From NCBI RefSeq assembly GCF_021869765.1, contig NZ_CP084580.1:2542001-2606000 (forward strand): 64,000 bases of DNA, read 5' to 3'. This document shows positions 1 through 9,587 of the stretch, in pieces. The notes beneath the pieces are model-generated. The model was not told the DNA's origin. It ran no database searches and saw nothing but the letters and a program-made list of their open reading frames with translations. The position numbers and the translations under genes are program-made. Within the stretch, counting starts at the first letter, position 1; every line of letters begins with the position of its first letter. Source of the DNA: Chryseobacterium sp. MEBOG06. GTDB lineage: Bacteria > Bacteroidota > Bacteroidia > Flavobacteriales > Weeksellaceae.

Positions 1-1
1 A

Positions 2-1909
2 CAGCTTAGGGGGAATGATAAAGTTACGGTTCTTATTGATGGAAGGCAAACGGCAATGACTGGTTTCGGAAGCCAGACAGGCCTTGACAATATCCCTTCT
101 TCATCAATAGATAAAATTGAAACCATCAATAATCCTTCTTCAAAGTATGACGCTAATGGGAATGCAGGGATCATCAATATTATCATGAAGAAAAATAAAA
201 AGAATGGATGGAACGGGAAAGTAGGTTTCACAGCAGGACTTGGATCTCTTTGGGTAAGAAAAGAGAATCTGCCAACCATCCGTCCCCAGTATACGATGAC
301 GCCAAAGATCAATCCTTCACTTTCTCTTAATTACAGAAAAGATAAGGTAAACATTTTCCTGCAGGCTGATAATTTATATACTCAGACGCTTAATAAGAAT
401 GAATTTGTAACCCGTACTTATGACGATGGAACTGTTATCAATTCACAATTGAAAAGAAACAGAAATACTAATTTCTTTACCACAAAGGCAGGAATAGACT
501 GGAATATTGATGATCAGAATACATTGACGATTTCAGGGATGTATGGCAGTGAGAAAATCATTGACCGTGGGGACCAGCCGTTTTTCAACGGAGATTTCTC
601 TCAGCGTCTTCGGCTGTGGCAGTTTTTGGAAGATGAGTTAAAAACAACGGTTATGGGAACAGCTTCTTATCAGCATAAATTTAAGGAAGCCGGACATCTG
701 CTGAATATAGGTTTTAATTATACTTTTCACAGAGAAGACGAAAAATATTTCTATGACAATTATTTACCTGCTACTACAGGAACTGATGCTTTCAAATTAT
801 TATCTGATGAACAGGTGTATGACTTTAATATAGATTATATAAAGCCTTTAAAATACGGGAGAATTGAAACAGGAATTAAGCTTCGAAACAGAAGTATCCC
901 AACCAATATGCAGTTTTTCCCCGGAAGCAACTCTGTATTGGATGCCTCTGCGGGCGGAAAAGCTGATTATAAAGAATTTATACCTGCTGTATATGGAAAT
1001 TATGTATTTGAAAATGACAAATGGGAAGCAGAACTTGGGCTAAGACTGGAATATGTGAAAATTCAGTATGATGTGAACCCCAACCATCCTACTTATAAAA
1101 GTGACGGCTATAACTATACTCAGCCATTTCCTAATTTTAGACTGGGCTATAAGCTGAACGACCGCCATAAGTTCTCTGTCTTTTATAACAGAAGAGTAGA
1201 CCGTCCTAATGAAGTTGATATCAGAATTTTTCCAAAATATGATGATGCCGAGATTATTAAGGTAGGAAATCCTGCACTAAGGCCTCAGTTTACCAATTCT
1301 GTTGAACTTGGGTATAAGTACAATTGGGGCAGCGGGTATCTGTATTCTGCTTTATACCATCGTTTTGCCAATGGAACAATTACCCGAATTTCAAGTATCG
1401 TTCCGAACAGTACGCTGATTTATGCTATATTCCAAAATGCCGGAAAAAGCTACAATACAGGTCTGGAAGCAATATGGAACCAAAAGATGTCGGATGTATA
1501 TTCTTTCAATATCAATGGGAATCTTTACCGCAACCAGATCAATGCATTTTCAGTACTGAATCTCTATCCTGAACCCAATACATTCTCTGCTGATAAGCAG
1601 TCTGCCATTTCAGGAAACCTTAAAATGAACAATATTTTTCACTTTTCAAAAGGGCTGGACCTACAGTTTACTGCAGTTTATCTGGCTCCCGATGTCATTC
1701 CTCAGGGAAGAATACAATCAAGATTTTCTATAGATGTGGGAGTGAAAAAAGCGATTCAAAAAGGGAAGGGAGAAGTGTTTCTCAACGCTTCAGATCTACT
1801 CAATACAATGGTCATTAAGAAAAAAATCCAGGGTGTTGGATTTGCTTATACCAGCAATGATTATTATGAAACGCAGGTAGTAAGATTGGGATACAGTTAC
1901 AAATTTTAA
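2..1909 (+). CDS. TonB-dependent receptor / outer-membrane beta-barrel protein, 5' partial
   Basis: The frame is open from base 2, so the gene starts before the window and the ATG at 56 is internal. The visible start (VLIDGRQTAMTGFGS, then IDKIETINNPSSKYDANGNAG) is the end of a plug domain, where the VEVI-type strand precedes a GNAGIINI-like segment. After this come about 550 residues of alternating aromatic and polar strands ending in a C-terminal aromatic (YSYKF), typical of outer-membrane barrels. This matches the Bacteroidota 'outer membrane beta-barrel family' of TonB-linked proteins. The substrate cannot be told. A PAP2 phosphatase follows 35 bases downstream, probably in the same transcript. 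Confidence 0.88.
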   Translation, partial: QLRGNDKVTVLIDGRQTAMTGFGSQTGLDNIPSSSIDKIETINNPSSKYDANGNAGIINIIMKKNKKNGWNGKVGFTAGLGSLWVRKENLPTIRPQYTMTPKINPSLSLNYRKDKVNIFLQADNLYTQTLNKNEFVTRTYDDGTVINSQLKRNRNTNFFTTKAGIDWNIDDQNTLTISGMYGSEKIIDRGDQPFFNGDFSQRLRLWQFLEDELKTTVMGTASYQHKFKEAGHLLNIGFNYTFHREDEKYFYDNYLPATTGTDAFKLLSDEQVYDFNIDYIKPLKYGRIETGIKLRNRSIPTNMQFFPGSNSVLDASAGGKADYKEFIPAVYGNYVFENDKWEAELGLRLEYVKIQYDVNPNHPTYKSDGYNYTQPFPNFRLGYKLNDRHKFSVFYNRRVDRPNEVDIRIFPKYDDAEIIKVGNPALRPQFTNSVELGYKYNWGSGYLYSALYHRFANGTITRISSIVPNSTLIYAIFQNAGKSYNTGLEAIWNQKMSDVYSFNINGNLYRNQINAFSVLNLYPEPNTFSADKQSAISGNLKMNNIFHFSKGLDLQFTAVYLAPDVIPQGRIQSRFSIDVGVKKAIQKGKGEVFLNASDLLNTMVIKKKIQGVGFAYTSNDYYETQVVRLGYSYKF

Positions 1910-1944
1910 TACAGCATTTAAAAACTTTATAAATATGATTTAGG

Positions 1945-2748
1945 ATGAAAAAGCAATTTCAAAAAAAATGGATGTATTTAGCTGTCTTAATTTCAGTTTT
2001 CAGCAATGTGAATGCTCAAAACAATAAAGATACGATTACGGTTCAGGAAACAAAACAAGACAGTATTGTAAGTATTCAGCAAAATAAACTGAATTACAAA
2101 AGCCTGATTATTCCCGCCGTATTCATTGGCTACGGGGTTGCCGGATTATCTATGAATAACCTGAGACAACTTAATATATCTACCAAAACCGAAATCAATG
2201 AACACCAGCCGGGCCGTACAATATTGGATAATTATACCCAGTATGCCCCTGCTGTAATGGTATATGGCTTCAATGCAGCCGGGATAAAAGGAAAGCATAA
2301 TCTGAGAGACCGTACAATCATCTATGCCTCTTCACAGCTTATCGCTGCAGCATTCACAATGCCTTTAAAATATCTGGTGAAAGAAGAAAGGCCAGACGGG
2401 TCAAATACGTTGTCTTTTCCTTCAGGACACGCTGCCACAGCATTTTCTTCTGCGCAGTTCATGTTTAGGGAATACAGAGATACCAATTTCTGGTTAAGCC
2501 TTTCAGGATATCCGTTCGCTGTTTTTACCGGGGTATACAGGATGGTGAATGATAAGCACTGGCTGGGAGATGTAGTTGCAGGAGCGGGTTTTGGAATTCT
2601 TTCTACAGAACTGGCTTATTGGCTGTTTCCCAGAATTGATACTATACTGAGGGGGAAAGATAAAACGAAAAATAAGTTGTCATCTACAATGGTTATGCCT
2701 TTTTACCAGAACAAAACGCTGGGAATAGGATTGGTGAAAAACTTTTAA
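1945..2748 (+). CDS. PAP2-family phosphatase, exported
   Basis: The protein has an N-terminal signal-like stretch (YLAVLISVFSNVNAQ) and the three PAP2 acid-phosphatase motifs: KYLVKEERP, then FPSGHAATAFSS, then YRMVNDKHWLGDVVAG. These carry the Lys/Arg, the SGH histidine and the final His of the active site. The family removes phosphate from lipid phosphates such as undecaprenyl-PP or phosphatidate at the membrane or periplasm. The gene sits close behind the receptor. A strong bidirectional hairpin follows it. The natural substrate is not shown by the sequence. Confidence 0.88.
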   Translation: MKKQFQKKWMYLAVLISVFSNVNAQNNKDTITVQETKQDSIVSIQQNKLNYKSLIIPAVFIGYGVAGLSMNNLRQLNISTKTEINEHQPGRTILDNYTQYAPAVMVYGFNAAGIKGKHNLRDRTIIYASSQLIAAAFTMPLKYLVKEERPDGSNTLSFPSGHAATAFSSAQFMFREYRDTNFWLSLSGYPFAVFTGVYRMVNDKHWLGDVVAGAGFGILSTELAYWLFPRIDTILRGKDKTKNKLSSTMVMPFYQNKTLGIGLVKNF

Positions 2749-2765
2749 AATACAAACTCTTTCAT

Positions 2766-2803
2766 ACAGGAATTTCTCCCTTTCAAGGGCCCGAAATTCC
2801 TGT
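2766..2803. terminator. Bidirectional intrinsic terminator
   Basis: Perfect 11-bp arms ACAGGAATTTC and GAAATTCCTGT enclose a 16-base loop, and a T-rich tail follows on the plus strand. It lies between the convergent PAP2 and SDR genes. Confidence 0.75.
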
Positions 2804-2808
2804 TTTTG

Positions 2809-3612
2809 TTAAACCACCTTTGCTTTACGGATTACTTTAGCTAATAATGACGGGAAGAATCGTTTAAGATAAACGGCCATTACTTCCTTCCCTCCAATAG
2901 CTTTTTGATTTTTCCGTTTTTGAACAGCATAGAGCATTTTTTTTGCAAAAACATCCGCAGGCATACCTTTTCTTGTGGCATCATCCATAGTGCCTTGCTG
3001 TGAGCCATCTCCGGTTACTGCATGGATAGAAATATCGGTCTGTATAAAACCGGGACAGATAATAGTAACCAGTATTTTATAATCATATAATTCCGCACGT
3101 AGAGCATCAAAAAAGCCATGTAAAGCATGTTTTGCGGCTGCATATCCGCTTCGCATAGGGGCTCCGAATATTCCCATAAGGCTTGATACAACAGCAATCT
3201 GCCCTCCGCCATTGCTGATCATGTAGGGAATCACTGCTTTAGTAAGGGCAGCTGTTCCAATAAAATCAATATCCATTAGACGTTTATCTACCTCTATATC
3301 CGTTTCTATGGCTAAAGAACGCTGGGATAGTCCGGCATTGTTGATAAGAAGGTCAATCTTTCCAAATTGTTCTATTGCCTTTGCTGCAATAGCGGGCATA
3401 TCTTTATAGTTCATGAGATCTAAAGGAAGCACAGCATACCGTTCAGCAGAAAGGCCTGCTTTTTCAGCAACGGTATATAATGGCTCTTCTTTTCTTGAGG
3501 AAATAATGATTTTGGCATTACTATTTAGGGCAAGTTCCTTTACCAAAGCTTCTCCAATTCCTGAAGAAGCTCCTGTGATCCAGATGACCTTGTTGTCAAA
3601 ATATCGGTTCAT
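2809..3612 (-). CDS. SDR-family oxidoreductase
   Basis: A classical short-chain dehydrogenase of 267 residues. It has the NAD(P)-binding TGASSGIG motif at about residues 13-20, NNAG near 92, a catalytic serine in VSSLMG, and YAAAK near 158-162. The C-terminal part is close to the DltE/YqjQ-like group of general SDRs. Its start lies 27 bases after the stop of the FAD dehydrogenase on the same strand, which suggests a shared transcript and possibly a shared redox substrate. That link is inference; no substrate can be read from the sequence. Confidence 0.9.
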   Translation of the reverse strand: MNRYFDNKVIWITGASSGIGEALVKELALNSNAKIIISSRKEEPLYTVAEKAGLSAERYAVLPLDLMNYKDMPAIAAKAIEQFGKIDLLINNAGLSQRSLAIETDIEVDKRLMDIDFIGTAALTKAVIPYMISNGGGQIAVVSSLMGIFGAPMRSGYAAAKHALHGFFDALRAELYDYKILVTIICPGFIQTDISIHAVTGDGSQQGTMDDATRKGMPADVFAKKMLYAVQKRKNQKAIGGKEVMAVYLKRFFPSLLAKVIRKAKVV

Positions 3613-3639
3613 ATTTACATATCAGTATTTTCAGGTAAA

Positions 3640-5306
3640 TTATTTCAATCCGGCAATATATTTTCCGGCCTTCATTCCGGAGAAAATACATCCTCCAAGA
3701 AATGTTCCTTCAAGCGCACGATAACCATGCATTCCGCCACCGCCGAATCCTGCGGCTTCTCCTGCAGCAAAGAGTCCTTCGATAATGCTTTCATCTTGTC
3801 TTAAGACCTGTCCGTTCAGATTAGTCTTAATTCCGCCTAATGTTTTCCTGGTCAGAATATTAAGGCGTACAGCGATCAATGGTCCGTTTTCAGGAGAGAG
3901 TATTTTGTGCGGAGCGGCAACCCGACCTAGCTTATCACCTAAATAATTGCGCGTATTTCTGATATAGTTAACCTGAGTGTCTTTTGAAAACTTATTGTCA
4001 AGCTCCCTGTCTCTTGCCTCTATCTGTGATTTTATATAATCATAACTCAGGAGATGATCGCCTGACAATATATTCATTTGATCTACCAGTTCTTTCAGAT
4101 TATCGGATACAATAAAATCTTTACCATGTTCTTTAAATGCTTCTACAGGCTCCGGAGCCTTTTTCCCAAAGATTCTTTTCAGAAAAAGAGAATAATCTTT
4201 ATTCGTAATATCCGGATTCTGCTCAGAACCGGAAAGGGCAAATTCTTTTTAATAATTTTTTGGGTAAGAATAAACCATGAATAAGAGAAACCTGTTTCCT
4301 GAATATATTTCAAGGTCCCCAGTGTATCAAATCCCGGAAGAAAAGGAGCCGGCAGCCGTTTTCCTTTAGCATCAAACCATAGGGAAGAAGGTCCGGGTAA
4401 AATTCTGATTCCATGGTTAGGCCATATCGGATTCCAGTTTTGTAAACCTTCCGTATAATGCCACATTCTGTCGCGGTTAATAATATCAGCACCTGCATTC
4501 TCTGCAATTCCGATCATTTTCCCGTCTACATAAGCGGGAACTCCACACACCATATTTTCGGGCGCTTTTCCTAATCTTTCGGGCCAGTTTTTTTTTACCA
4601 ACTCATGATTGGCGCCAATTCCACCGGAAGCGATGATAATATTTGACGCTGTATATTCAAATTGTGAAATAATATTTCGGTTTGTCTCAGCACCTCTTTC
4701 TTTATCATCATTCTCAAGAATGTCTCCTTTGACACTTTTTACATTTCCATTTTCAAGGATCAGTTCTGTTACTCTGCGTCTGAACTTCATTTGCAGCAAT
4801 CCTTTTTCCTTAGCCTGGTAGGCTTTTTCCACAAAAGGCCTTATAACACCTGTTCCGGTTCCCCAGCTCACATGGAAGCGGGGAACAGAATTCCCATGAC
4901 CGGTTGCTGATCCGTCACCACGTTCTGCCCAGCCTACCATGAACATCAGTTTGATTCCCAGCTTAGAAATGTATTCATATTTTTCACCTACAGCAAATTT
5001 CAGGTACGCTTCAGCCCATTTTCGGGGCCAGTAATCTTCTTTGCGGTCAAATCCTGCTGTGCCTTTCCAGTCCTGTAAAGCCAGTTCATAAGAATCTTTA
5101 ATTCCCATTCTCCGCTGCTGAGGTGAATTGATAAGAAAAAGTCCTCCAAATGACCAGAAAGCCTGGCCTCCAATATTTTCTTCTGTTTCCTGGTCTAGTA
5201 AAAGTACTTTCTTCCCGGCATTGGTAATTTCCATTGCAGCAGTAAGTCCGGCAAGTCCGGTTCCTATAATGATAGTATCAGGCTGGAATGTTTCTTCTAT
5301 ATTCAT
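3640..5306 (-). pseudogene. FAD-binding dehydrogenase (ketosteroid-dehydrogenase-like), frameshifted
   Basis: The first frame (5306 down to 4179) holds the FAD-binding IIIGTGLAGLTAAMEI motif, GGQAFWSFGG and a long substrate domain. The second (to 3640) holds the C-terminal part with GEAAGFGGGGMHGYRALEGT, the FAD-capping end. The family (COG3573-type) is one continuous chain of about 550 residues. The break lies in a T-run at 4246-4250: five T where six would restore ...QKIIKKEFALSGSEQNPDIT and join the two frames without another stop. It is therefore either a recent single-base deletion in a homopolymer or a sequencing error. Apart from this the gene looks intact. It lies directly upstream of the SDR gene. 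Confidence 0.8.
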
Positions 5307-5427
5307 GGACTGAAATTTTTGTTCTAAATACGTATATAAATGTATAAAATATTTGTATTCATAGAAGATTAGAAGCAGCCAAATATCAATCTTAAATTTG
5401 ATTTAAAGGATATATAGCCATGTTCTT

Positions 5428-6540
5428 TTATTCTATGATCTCAACTTCCATCTTAGCTCCTAATTCTTCCAGTTGCTGGCAATGATAATCCAGCCATTTA
5501 TAATAGCCTGTCGTAAACAAAATCCTGTCGTTTTTACTTAAGGCCAAAGCTTCTGATCCGGACAGTTTATGTTCCTTTTTCAGCAAAGCAATAATCTTTA
5601 TTTTATTCGGACCGATATCGGTAATGTATAAATTGGCTTTCCGCCAGTCAGATTCATTGGTTTCAGTTTCTGCAGTTTCCTCATCCATTTCCGGATTATT
5701 TTGAATCGCCTCTAAAACCTCTTCCCAAAAAGGATTTTCTATGTCTTTATATTTTGAAAAATAATCTGCCAATTCGTTTTTATCAGATCTTACAGAAAAG
5801 GTATCATCCACTATTTTCTGAAAAATGTCTAAGCTCTCAGCTATTTTTAAAGGCTCCCAATATCCCTGGCCATGATAGGCAAAGTACACAGGAAAGCCCA
5901 TTGATTCCTCTTTTAAACTGATAAAAAACGGATCAGCAAAATAATTAACAGCCAATACAACCCAATCTGGTTTGAAATCCCCGGGATTATTTCCGGTAAG
6001 CACCTTATTCTCAATGGAATTGTAGTGGTAGCCTTCCTGAAAATAATAGATACGGTCTGCTGCAGCATAGTTCTCAGGAAGCATAAGGCCCTCTGTAACA
6101 ACTTTGTTTTCCAGGAATTTTATAACAGCCGGATGAGAAATGATGTGCTGAAATAAAACCTCATTTTTTTTCATTATCTCCTCTTGATCTTTAGTAGATA
6201 GAGTGGTCTGCTCTCTGTCAAAAGGGAATTTTCGCTGCATCCAGTGCATCAGATCGCGGTCCAGAACTTCCAGCATTTCCTCCTGTAACGTACCATACGA
6301 ACTTAGATACACTTTAGTATCGTTTTCTTTTTTAGAGATAACAGCAACCTGTCCACCTGAATCATCTGCAACAGGGATGTAATCTGGAAGAAATTCTTTA
6401 AACTGATACGTACTGTATCGTTCTTCGATGTCTTCTTTGCTACGGAATATGCGCACCGTATCATAAACGATCTCATCTTCAAATTTTTTTGTAAAGTTTT
6501 TTATAAATTCAAACCAATGAGCGGGAGGGCTTACTTTCAT
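5428..6540 (-). CDS. SUKH/SMI1-like protein with L7/L12-like C-terminal domain
   Basis: Residues about 1-115 resemble the SMI1/KNR4 (SUKH) fold: FLPDYIPVADDSGGQVAVI is the usual 'LP.G.DG.G' strand-turn, followed by VYLSSYG. The middle is unassigned, acidic and aromatic. Residues about 305-368 (NKIKIIALLKKEHKLSG, then a segment ending LEELGAKMEVEII) look like the C-terminal domain of ribosomal protein L7/L12, a module seen in some bacterial stand-alone proteins. SUKH proteins are often immunity proteins against secreted toxins, but no toxin gene is next to it. No signal peptide, so probably cytoplasmic. The domain assignments are by eye. Confidence 0.55.
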   Translation of the reverse strand: MKVSPPAHWFEFIKNFTKKFEDEIVYDTVRIFRSKEDIEERYSTYQFKEFLPDYIPVADDSGGQVAVISKKENDTKVYLSSYGTLQEEMLEVLDRDLMHWMQRKFPFDREQTTLSTKDQEEIMKKNEVLFQHIISHPAVIKFLENKVVTEGLMLPENYAAADRIYYFQEGYHYNSIENKVLTGNNPGDFKPDWVVLAVNYFADPFFISLKEESMGFPVYFAYHGQGYWEPLKIAESLDIFQKIVDDTFSVRSDKNELADYFSKYKDIENPFWEEVLEAIQNNPEMDEETAETETNESDWRKANLYITDIGPNKIKIIALLKKEHKLSGSEALALSKNDRILFTTGYYKWLDYHCQQLEELGAKMEVEIIE

Positions 6541-6688
6541 AGACGTACAATAGTATTATGCTTTTCGGGGATTTATGATCAGGAAACCTTTTATTATCCA
6601 TAATCATCACTAAGGTACAAAATGTGGATCCATTTTTAATATTTCTTTTAATTTTTTACTTTCAATTTCCAATTTTGAACTTCTTATT

Positions 6689-6696
6689 TATCTTTG
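6689..6696 (+). promoter_or_regulatory. Possible -7 promoter element TATCTTTG
   Basis: It matches the Bacteroidota TAnnTTTG pattern 13 bases before the rhodanese start. A convincing -33 TTG at the usual spacing is not evident, so this is tentative. Confidence 0.4.
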
Positions 6697-6709
6697 TGAA
6701 AAATAGAAT

Positions 6710-7138
6710 ATGAAGTATTTGTTTATCATTGCGTGCTTTGTCTGCTCTACATTCAGTCAGGCACAGCAAAAATCTGATCCATGGAAAGACAGCCAACTTA
6801 TGGATCCTGCACTTCTTGCATCCAGAATTGAAAAAAAGAAAACAAAAGATCTGGTTATTATCTCGGTGGGGCCTGAAGCTATTATTAAAGGTTCGGTAGA
6901 TATCGGGCCTACCCATGAACCTGAAAACCTTGAAAAACTAAGAAATTATCTTAAAAATGTCCCTAAGGATAGAGAAATTGTAATCTATTGCGGATGCTGT
7001 CCTTTCGTAAAATGTCCAAATATTCGTCCGGCATTTAATCTGCTGATGGAAATGGGGTTTAAAAATGCAAAACTTCTTAATCTTCCTAAAAATATTAAAA
7101 CAGATTGGCTAGATAAAGATTATCCTACAAATGACTAA
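6710..7138 (+). CDS. Secreted rhodanese-like domain protein
   Basis: A small protein of 142 residues with a signal peptide (MKYLFIIACFVCSTFSQAQ). Its fold resembles a rhodanese: a VIISVGPEA strand, a GSVDIGPT loop, then EIVIYCGCCPFVKCPNIRPA, where the rhodanese active-site loop would sit. The loop has four cysteines (CGCCPFVKC) instead of the usual CxxGxR, so the chemistry may be redox or metal binding rather than sulfur transfer. The TlpA-like gene follows at once, so the two probably act together in the periplasm. The exact function is unknown. Confidence 0.7.
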   Translation: MKYLFIIACFVCSTFSQAQQKSDPWKDSQLMDPALLASRIEKKKTKDLVIISVGPEAIIKGSVDIGPTHEPENLEKLRNYLKNVPKDREIVIYCGCCPFVKCPNIRPAFNLLMEMGFKNAKLLNLPKNIKTDWLDKDYPTND

Positions 7139-7139
7139 T

Positions 7140-7640
7140 ATGAAGATTCGTTTTACAGTATTCCTTTTAATGATCATTTCCGGATTCGTTTTTGCCCAGA
7201 ATAGTAAAATAGAAGTAGGTAAAAAAGCTCCTGAAATTACAATGGCTAAAGCAGACGGAACCCCGTTTTCTCTTTCTACACTGCAAGGAAAGCTTGTCTT
7301 AATAGACTTCTGGGCTACGTGGTGTGCGCCATGTGTGGAAGAACAGCCGGAACTGAAAGCATTCTATGATACGTATGCTGATCACGTGAAAAACAATAAA
7401 TTTGAAATTCTGGGTGTTTCTCTGGATAAAAATAAAGAAAGCTGGCAGAAGGCTATAGACCGTTTTGGTATTAACTGGATTCAGATCAGTGATTTAAAAT
7501 TCTGGAAAAGTCCGGTTGCCAAGACTTATGAAGTGGATGAGCTTCCTTTTAATGTCATCATTAACGCAGAAGGAACCATTATTGCTAAAAATCTTCATGG
7601 AGATGAGCTCAGTATATTTTTAAAGAAGACTTTACAATAG
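7140..7640 (+). CDS. TlpA-like thioredoxin-fold thiol-disulfide oxidoreductase
   Basis: A signal peptide (MKIRFTVFLLMIISGFVFAQ) precedes an AhpC/TSA-Redoxin type domain with the WCAPC active site in DFWATWCAPCVEEQPEL, a KNKESW segment and the cis-Pro strand DELPFNVII. An ATG at 7131 is possible but overlaps the previous gene. The ATG at 7140 gives a clean signal peptide and is preferred. The family reduces or isomerises disulfides in the periplasm, often for cytochrome maturation or stress defence. It is probably co-transcribed with the cysteine-rich rhodanese-like protein just before it. Confidence 0.85.
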   Translation: MKIRFTVFLLMIISGFVFAQNSKIEVGKKAPEITMAKADGTPFSLSTLQGKLVLIDFWATWCAPCVEEQPELKAFYDTYADHVKNNKFEILGVSLDKNKESWQKAIDRFGINWIQISDLKFWKSPVAKTYEVDELPFNVIINAEGTIIAKNLHGDELSIFLKKTLQ

Positions 7641-7652
7641 CATTAAATATTT

Positions 7653-7681
7653 AAAAGAGTGACAGTAATTGCCACTCTTTT
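7653..7681 (+). terminator. Intrinsic terminator after the TlpA-like gene
   Basis: Perfect 9-bp arms AAAAGAGTG and CACTCTTTT with an 11-base loop lie 12 bases after the stop codon. Confidence 0.65.
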
Positions 7682-7746
7682 GTAATTGTGTATTAGAATC
7701 TAAAGCTTAATAATTGTTTTAAATTATTGCATAGTATACATAAGAA

Positions 7747-7773
7747 AGATCATTATGAGGGAAATAATGATCT
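7747..7773. terminator. Hairpin between convergent genes
   Basis: Arms AGATCATTAT and ATAATGATCT, perfect over 10 bp, are followed by CTTTTAC. It probably ends the minus-strand fibre-like gene and may back up the plus-strand terminator. Confidence 0.5.
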
Positions 7774-7798
7774 CTTTTACATTTAATGATTATTTTTT

Positions 7799-8809
7799 TT
7801 AATCAATCCTGGTAAGAACAATTCTATAGGTCTGGCTTACGTTTCCGTTATTAGTTACATTAATAGTTCCTGCAGAAGGCATTGCCAAGGCATAGTTGAG
7901 AGCCGTATTATTGCCTCCATCCTGGCATCCTGATATTCCAGTCCACTCAACAACAATGTTTGTTCTTACAGTTTGTGTGAAAGTAGGGCGGGCAGGCGGA
8001 GTTCCGTTAGTGACATATCCAATCTGTCCATTAAGTCCATAATTATTATTAAAAGAGAAGTTGTGAACTAAAAATTCAGCAGTGCTATAATTAACACAAG
8101 CATCACTTACAATAACAGTGGCTTTATAGATTCCCTGGGCCAGTCCGGTTATCAATGTACCTACACTTGCTGAGGCTACGGTTACCTGGTTAGATGTTAA
8201 TCCACCATAATTAGAGGAAGGGGATGCTTTCACTACAACTCCTGTAGGGTCTACATAAATTGGCGCAATTACAGTTGAGCCCGTAGCCTGGCTTACTGTT
8301 CTCAGTCGGGTCGTTCCGTTCACATCTAGTACGTTAGTGGGAGTCCCAGTTCCAATCCCGACATTGCCAGTTCTGATTGAAATAGCTCCTGCTCCCGAGT
8401 TTGAACCAACAGCTCCTCCTAAAGAAACATCACCATTATCATTCAATACCATTCTGCGGATATTATTCACACGATCAATGATTTCAAAAGAATTGGCAGA
8501 ACCTGTTGTTCCACCTGTAGTGGGAGATATTCCCCAGGCAGAAGTGGTTGAGCTAAAACGGGACTCACCACCATCTACGTGGAGTTTTCCGGCCGGAGTA
8601 TTGGTTCCCACTCCCAGACTTCCTGTAGGGGTTACCGTAACATCATTGGCTTGTTCAGCTGCTGTAGGAGTGCCTGTTGTGGGATTATCTTTCGCGGCAT
8701 CTATGGTAAAAGCACCCTGTGGATTTGGAGTATTAATACCTACCTGTGCATTAATTTTAATGCAAAAAGATGTAGCAGTTATTACAACTGATAGAAATGT
8801 TTTTTTCAT
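7799..8809 (-). CDS. Exported fibre-like protein (VGINTPNP family), paralogue 1
   Basis: A 336-residue protein with a signal peptide, then AQVGINTPNPQGAFTID at the mature N-terminus. GVGTNTPAGKLHVDG and VGIGTGTPTNVLDVNG repeat the 'GIGT.TP...LDV(D/N)G' motif familiar from trimeric phage tail fibres and related surface proteins. The C-terminal about 130 residues form a separate beta-rich domain. The window has two more paralogues with the same N-terminus. The likely role is a surface or secreted fibre, but nothing shows a partner or ligand. No type IX secretion C-terminal signal is clear. Confidence 0.7.
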   Translation of the reverse strand: MKKTFLSVVITATSFCIKINAQVGINTPNPQGAFTIDAAKDNPTTGTPTAAEQANDVTVTPTGSLGVGTNTPAGKLHVDGGESRFSSTTSAWGISPTTGGTTGSANSFEIIDRVNNIRRMVLNDNGDVSLGGAVGSNSGAGAISIRTGNVGIGTGTPTNVLDVNGTTRLRTVSQATGSTVIAPIYVDPTGVVVKASPSSNYGGLTSNQVTVASASVGTLITGLAQGIYKATVIVSDACVNYSTAEFLVHNFSFNNNYGLNGQIGYVTNGTPPARPTFTQTVRTNIVVEWTGISGCQDGGNNTALNYALAMPSAGTINVTNNGNVSQTYRIVLTRID

Positions 8810-9041
8810 ATTTTTAATGATGTAGGTTACTAATACATTGGATATAAATATAATAAATTATCATAATATTTCTATATTTAGAGATTTAATTAACATTGTA
8901 CTGAAAGAAAAAAGGGATAGGTAAAGATTACCATTATTCCTCAAATTATATTTACGACGTAAATAAATCCTTCGTATACGCCTAATAGTCATTGGTCTGC
9001 AAAATAATACAATCAGTTATCCTGATGTCTATTTTTGTTTC

Positions 9042-9425
9042 ATGAAAAATAATTTCTTCCTTCGTTTTGCGCTGTCAGTTATTTTACTGATGCATAGTAC
9101 AATGTCTATTTTCAGTGGTGATATCAATAATTTTGGACTACAGTATCTGGATGCCATAGGATTTAGTCCGGTAGGGCTTTATATAGCATGGACAGTCAAA
9201 TTAACTCATCTTGTCTCTGTACCTTTGCTCTGGCTGGACCGTTACATCAAACCGGTAGCCATCTGTAATATTTTGATTTTTGTTTTTGGGATTTACTATG
9301 TCCATTGGCAAAATGGCTGGTTCGTAGTTGGAGGAGGGACTAACGGCGCTGAATTTAATTTCCTGCTGATATTTTGCTTTCTGAATCTTATGTTCCCAAA
9401 AATTCGTTTAAAAAAAACATCATAA
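9042..9425 (+). CDS. DoxX-family membrane protein
   Basis: 127 residues with four predicted membrane helices. The HWQNGWFVVGGGTNGAEFN segment before the last helix is typical of DoxX/SURF4-like proteins. The N-terminal helix contains the usual RFALSVILLMHS. The family's role in bacteria is poorly known; some members work with quinone or thiol metabolism. A TATTTTTG element at 9030-9037 matches TAnnTTTG and would give a very short leader. No operon partner is evident, since the histidine kinase starts 160 bases later. Confidence 0.8.
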   Translation: MKNNFFLRFALSVILLMHSTMSIFSGDINNFGLQYLDAIGFSPVGLYIAWTVKLTHLVSVPLLWLDRYIKPVAICNILIFVFGIYYVHWQNGWFVVGGGTNGAEFNFLLIFCFLNLMFPKIRLKKTS

Positions 9426-9587
9426 ATTCTATCGATGAAGCGTTCTGCAGAAAGAGAGAATTAAGTTTAAAATGATCAGATAAGTAAAAAATAGGGTAGT
9501 TTGTAGATGAATTGCAGGATTTCGTAGCTTTTATCTTTATATCTTTGACTTAATGGTATTACTTTGTATTCTTAAAACTCTATACGC

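Noticed and set aside
8337..8825. Plus-strand frame of 162 codons opposite fibre-like paralogue 1
   Set aside because: It is the shadow of the repeat-rich minus-strand gene.
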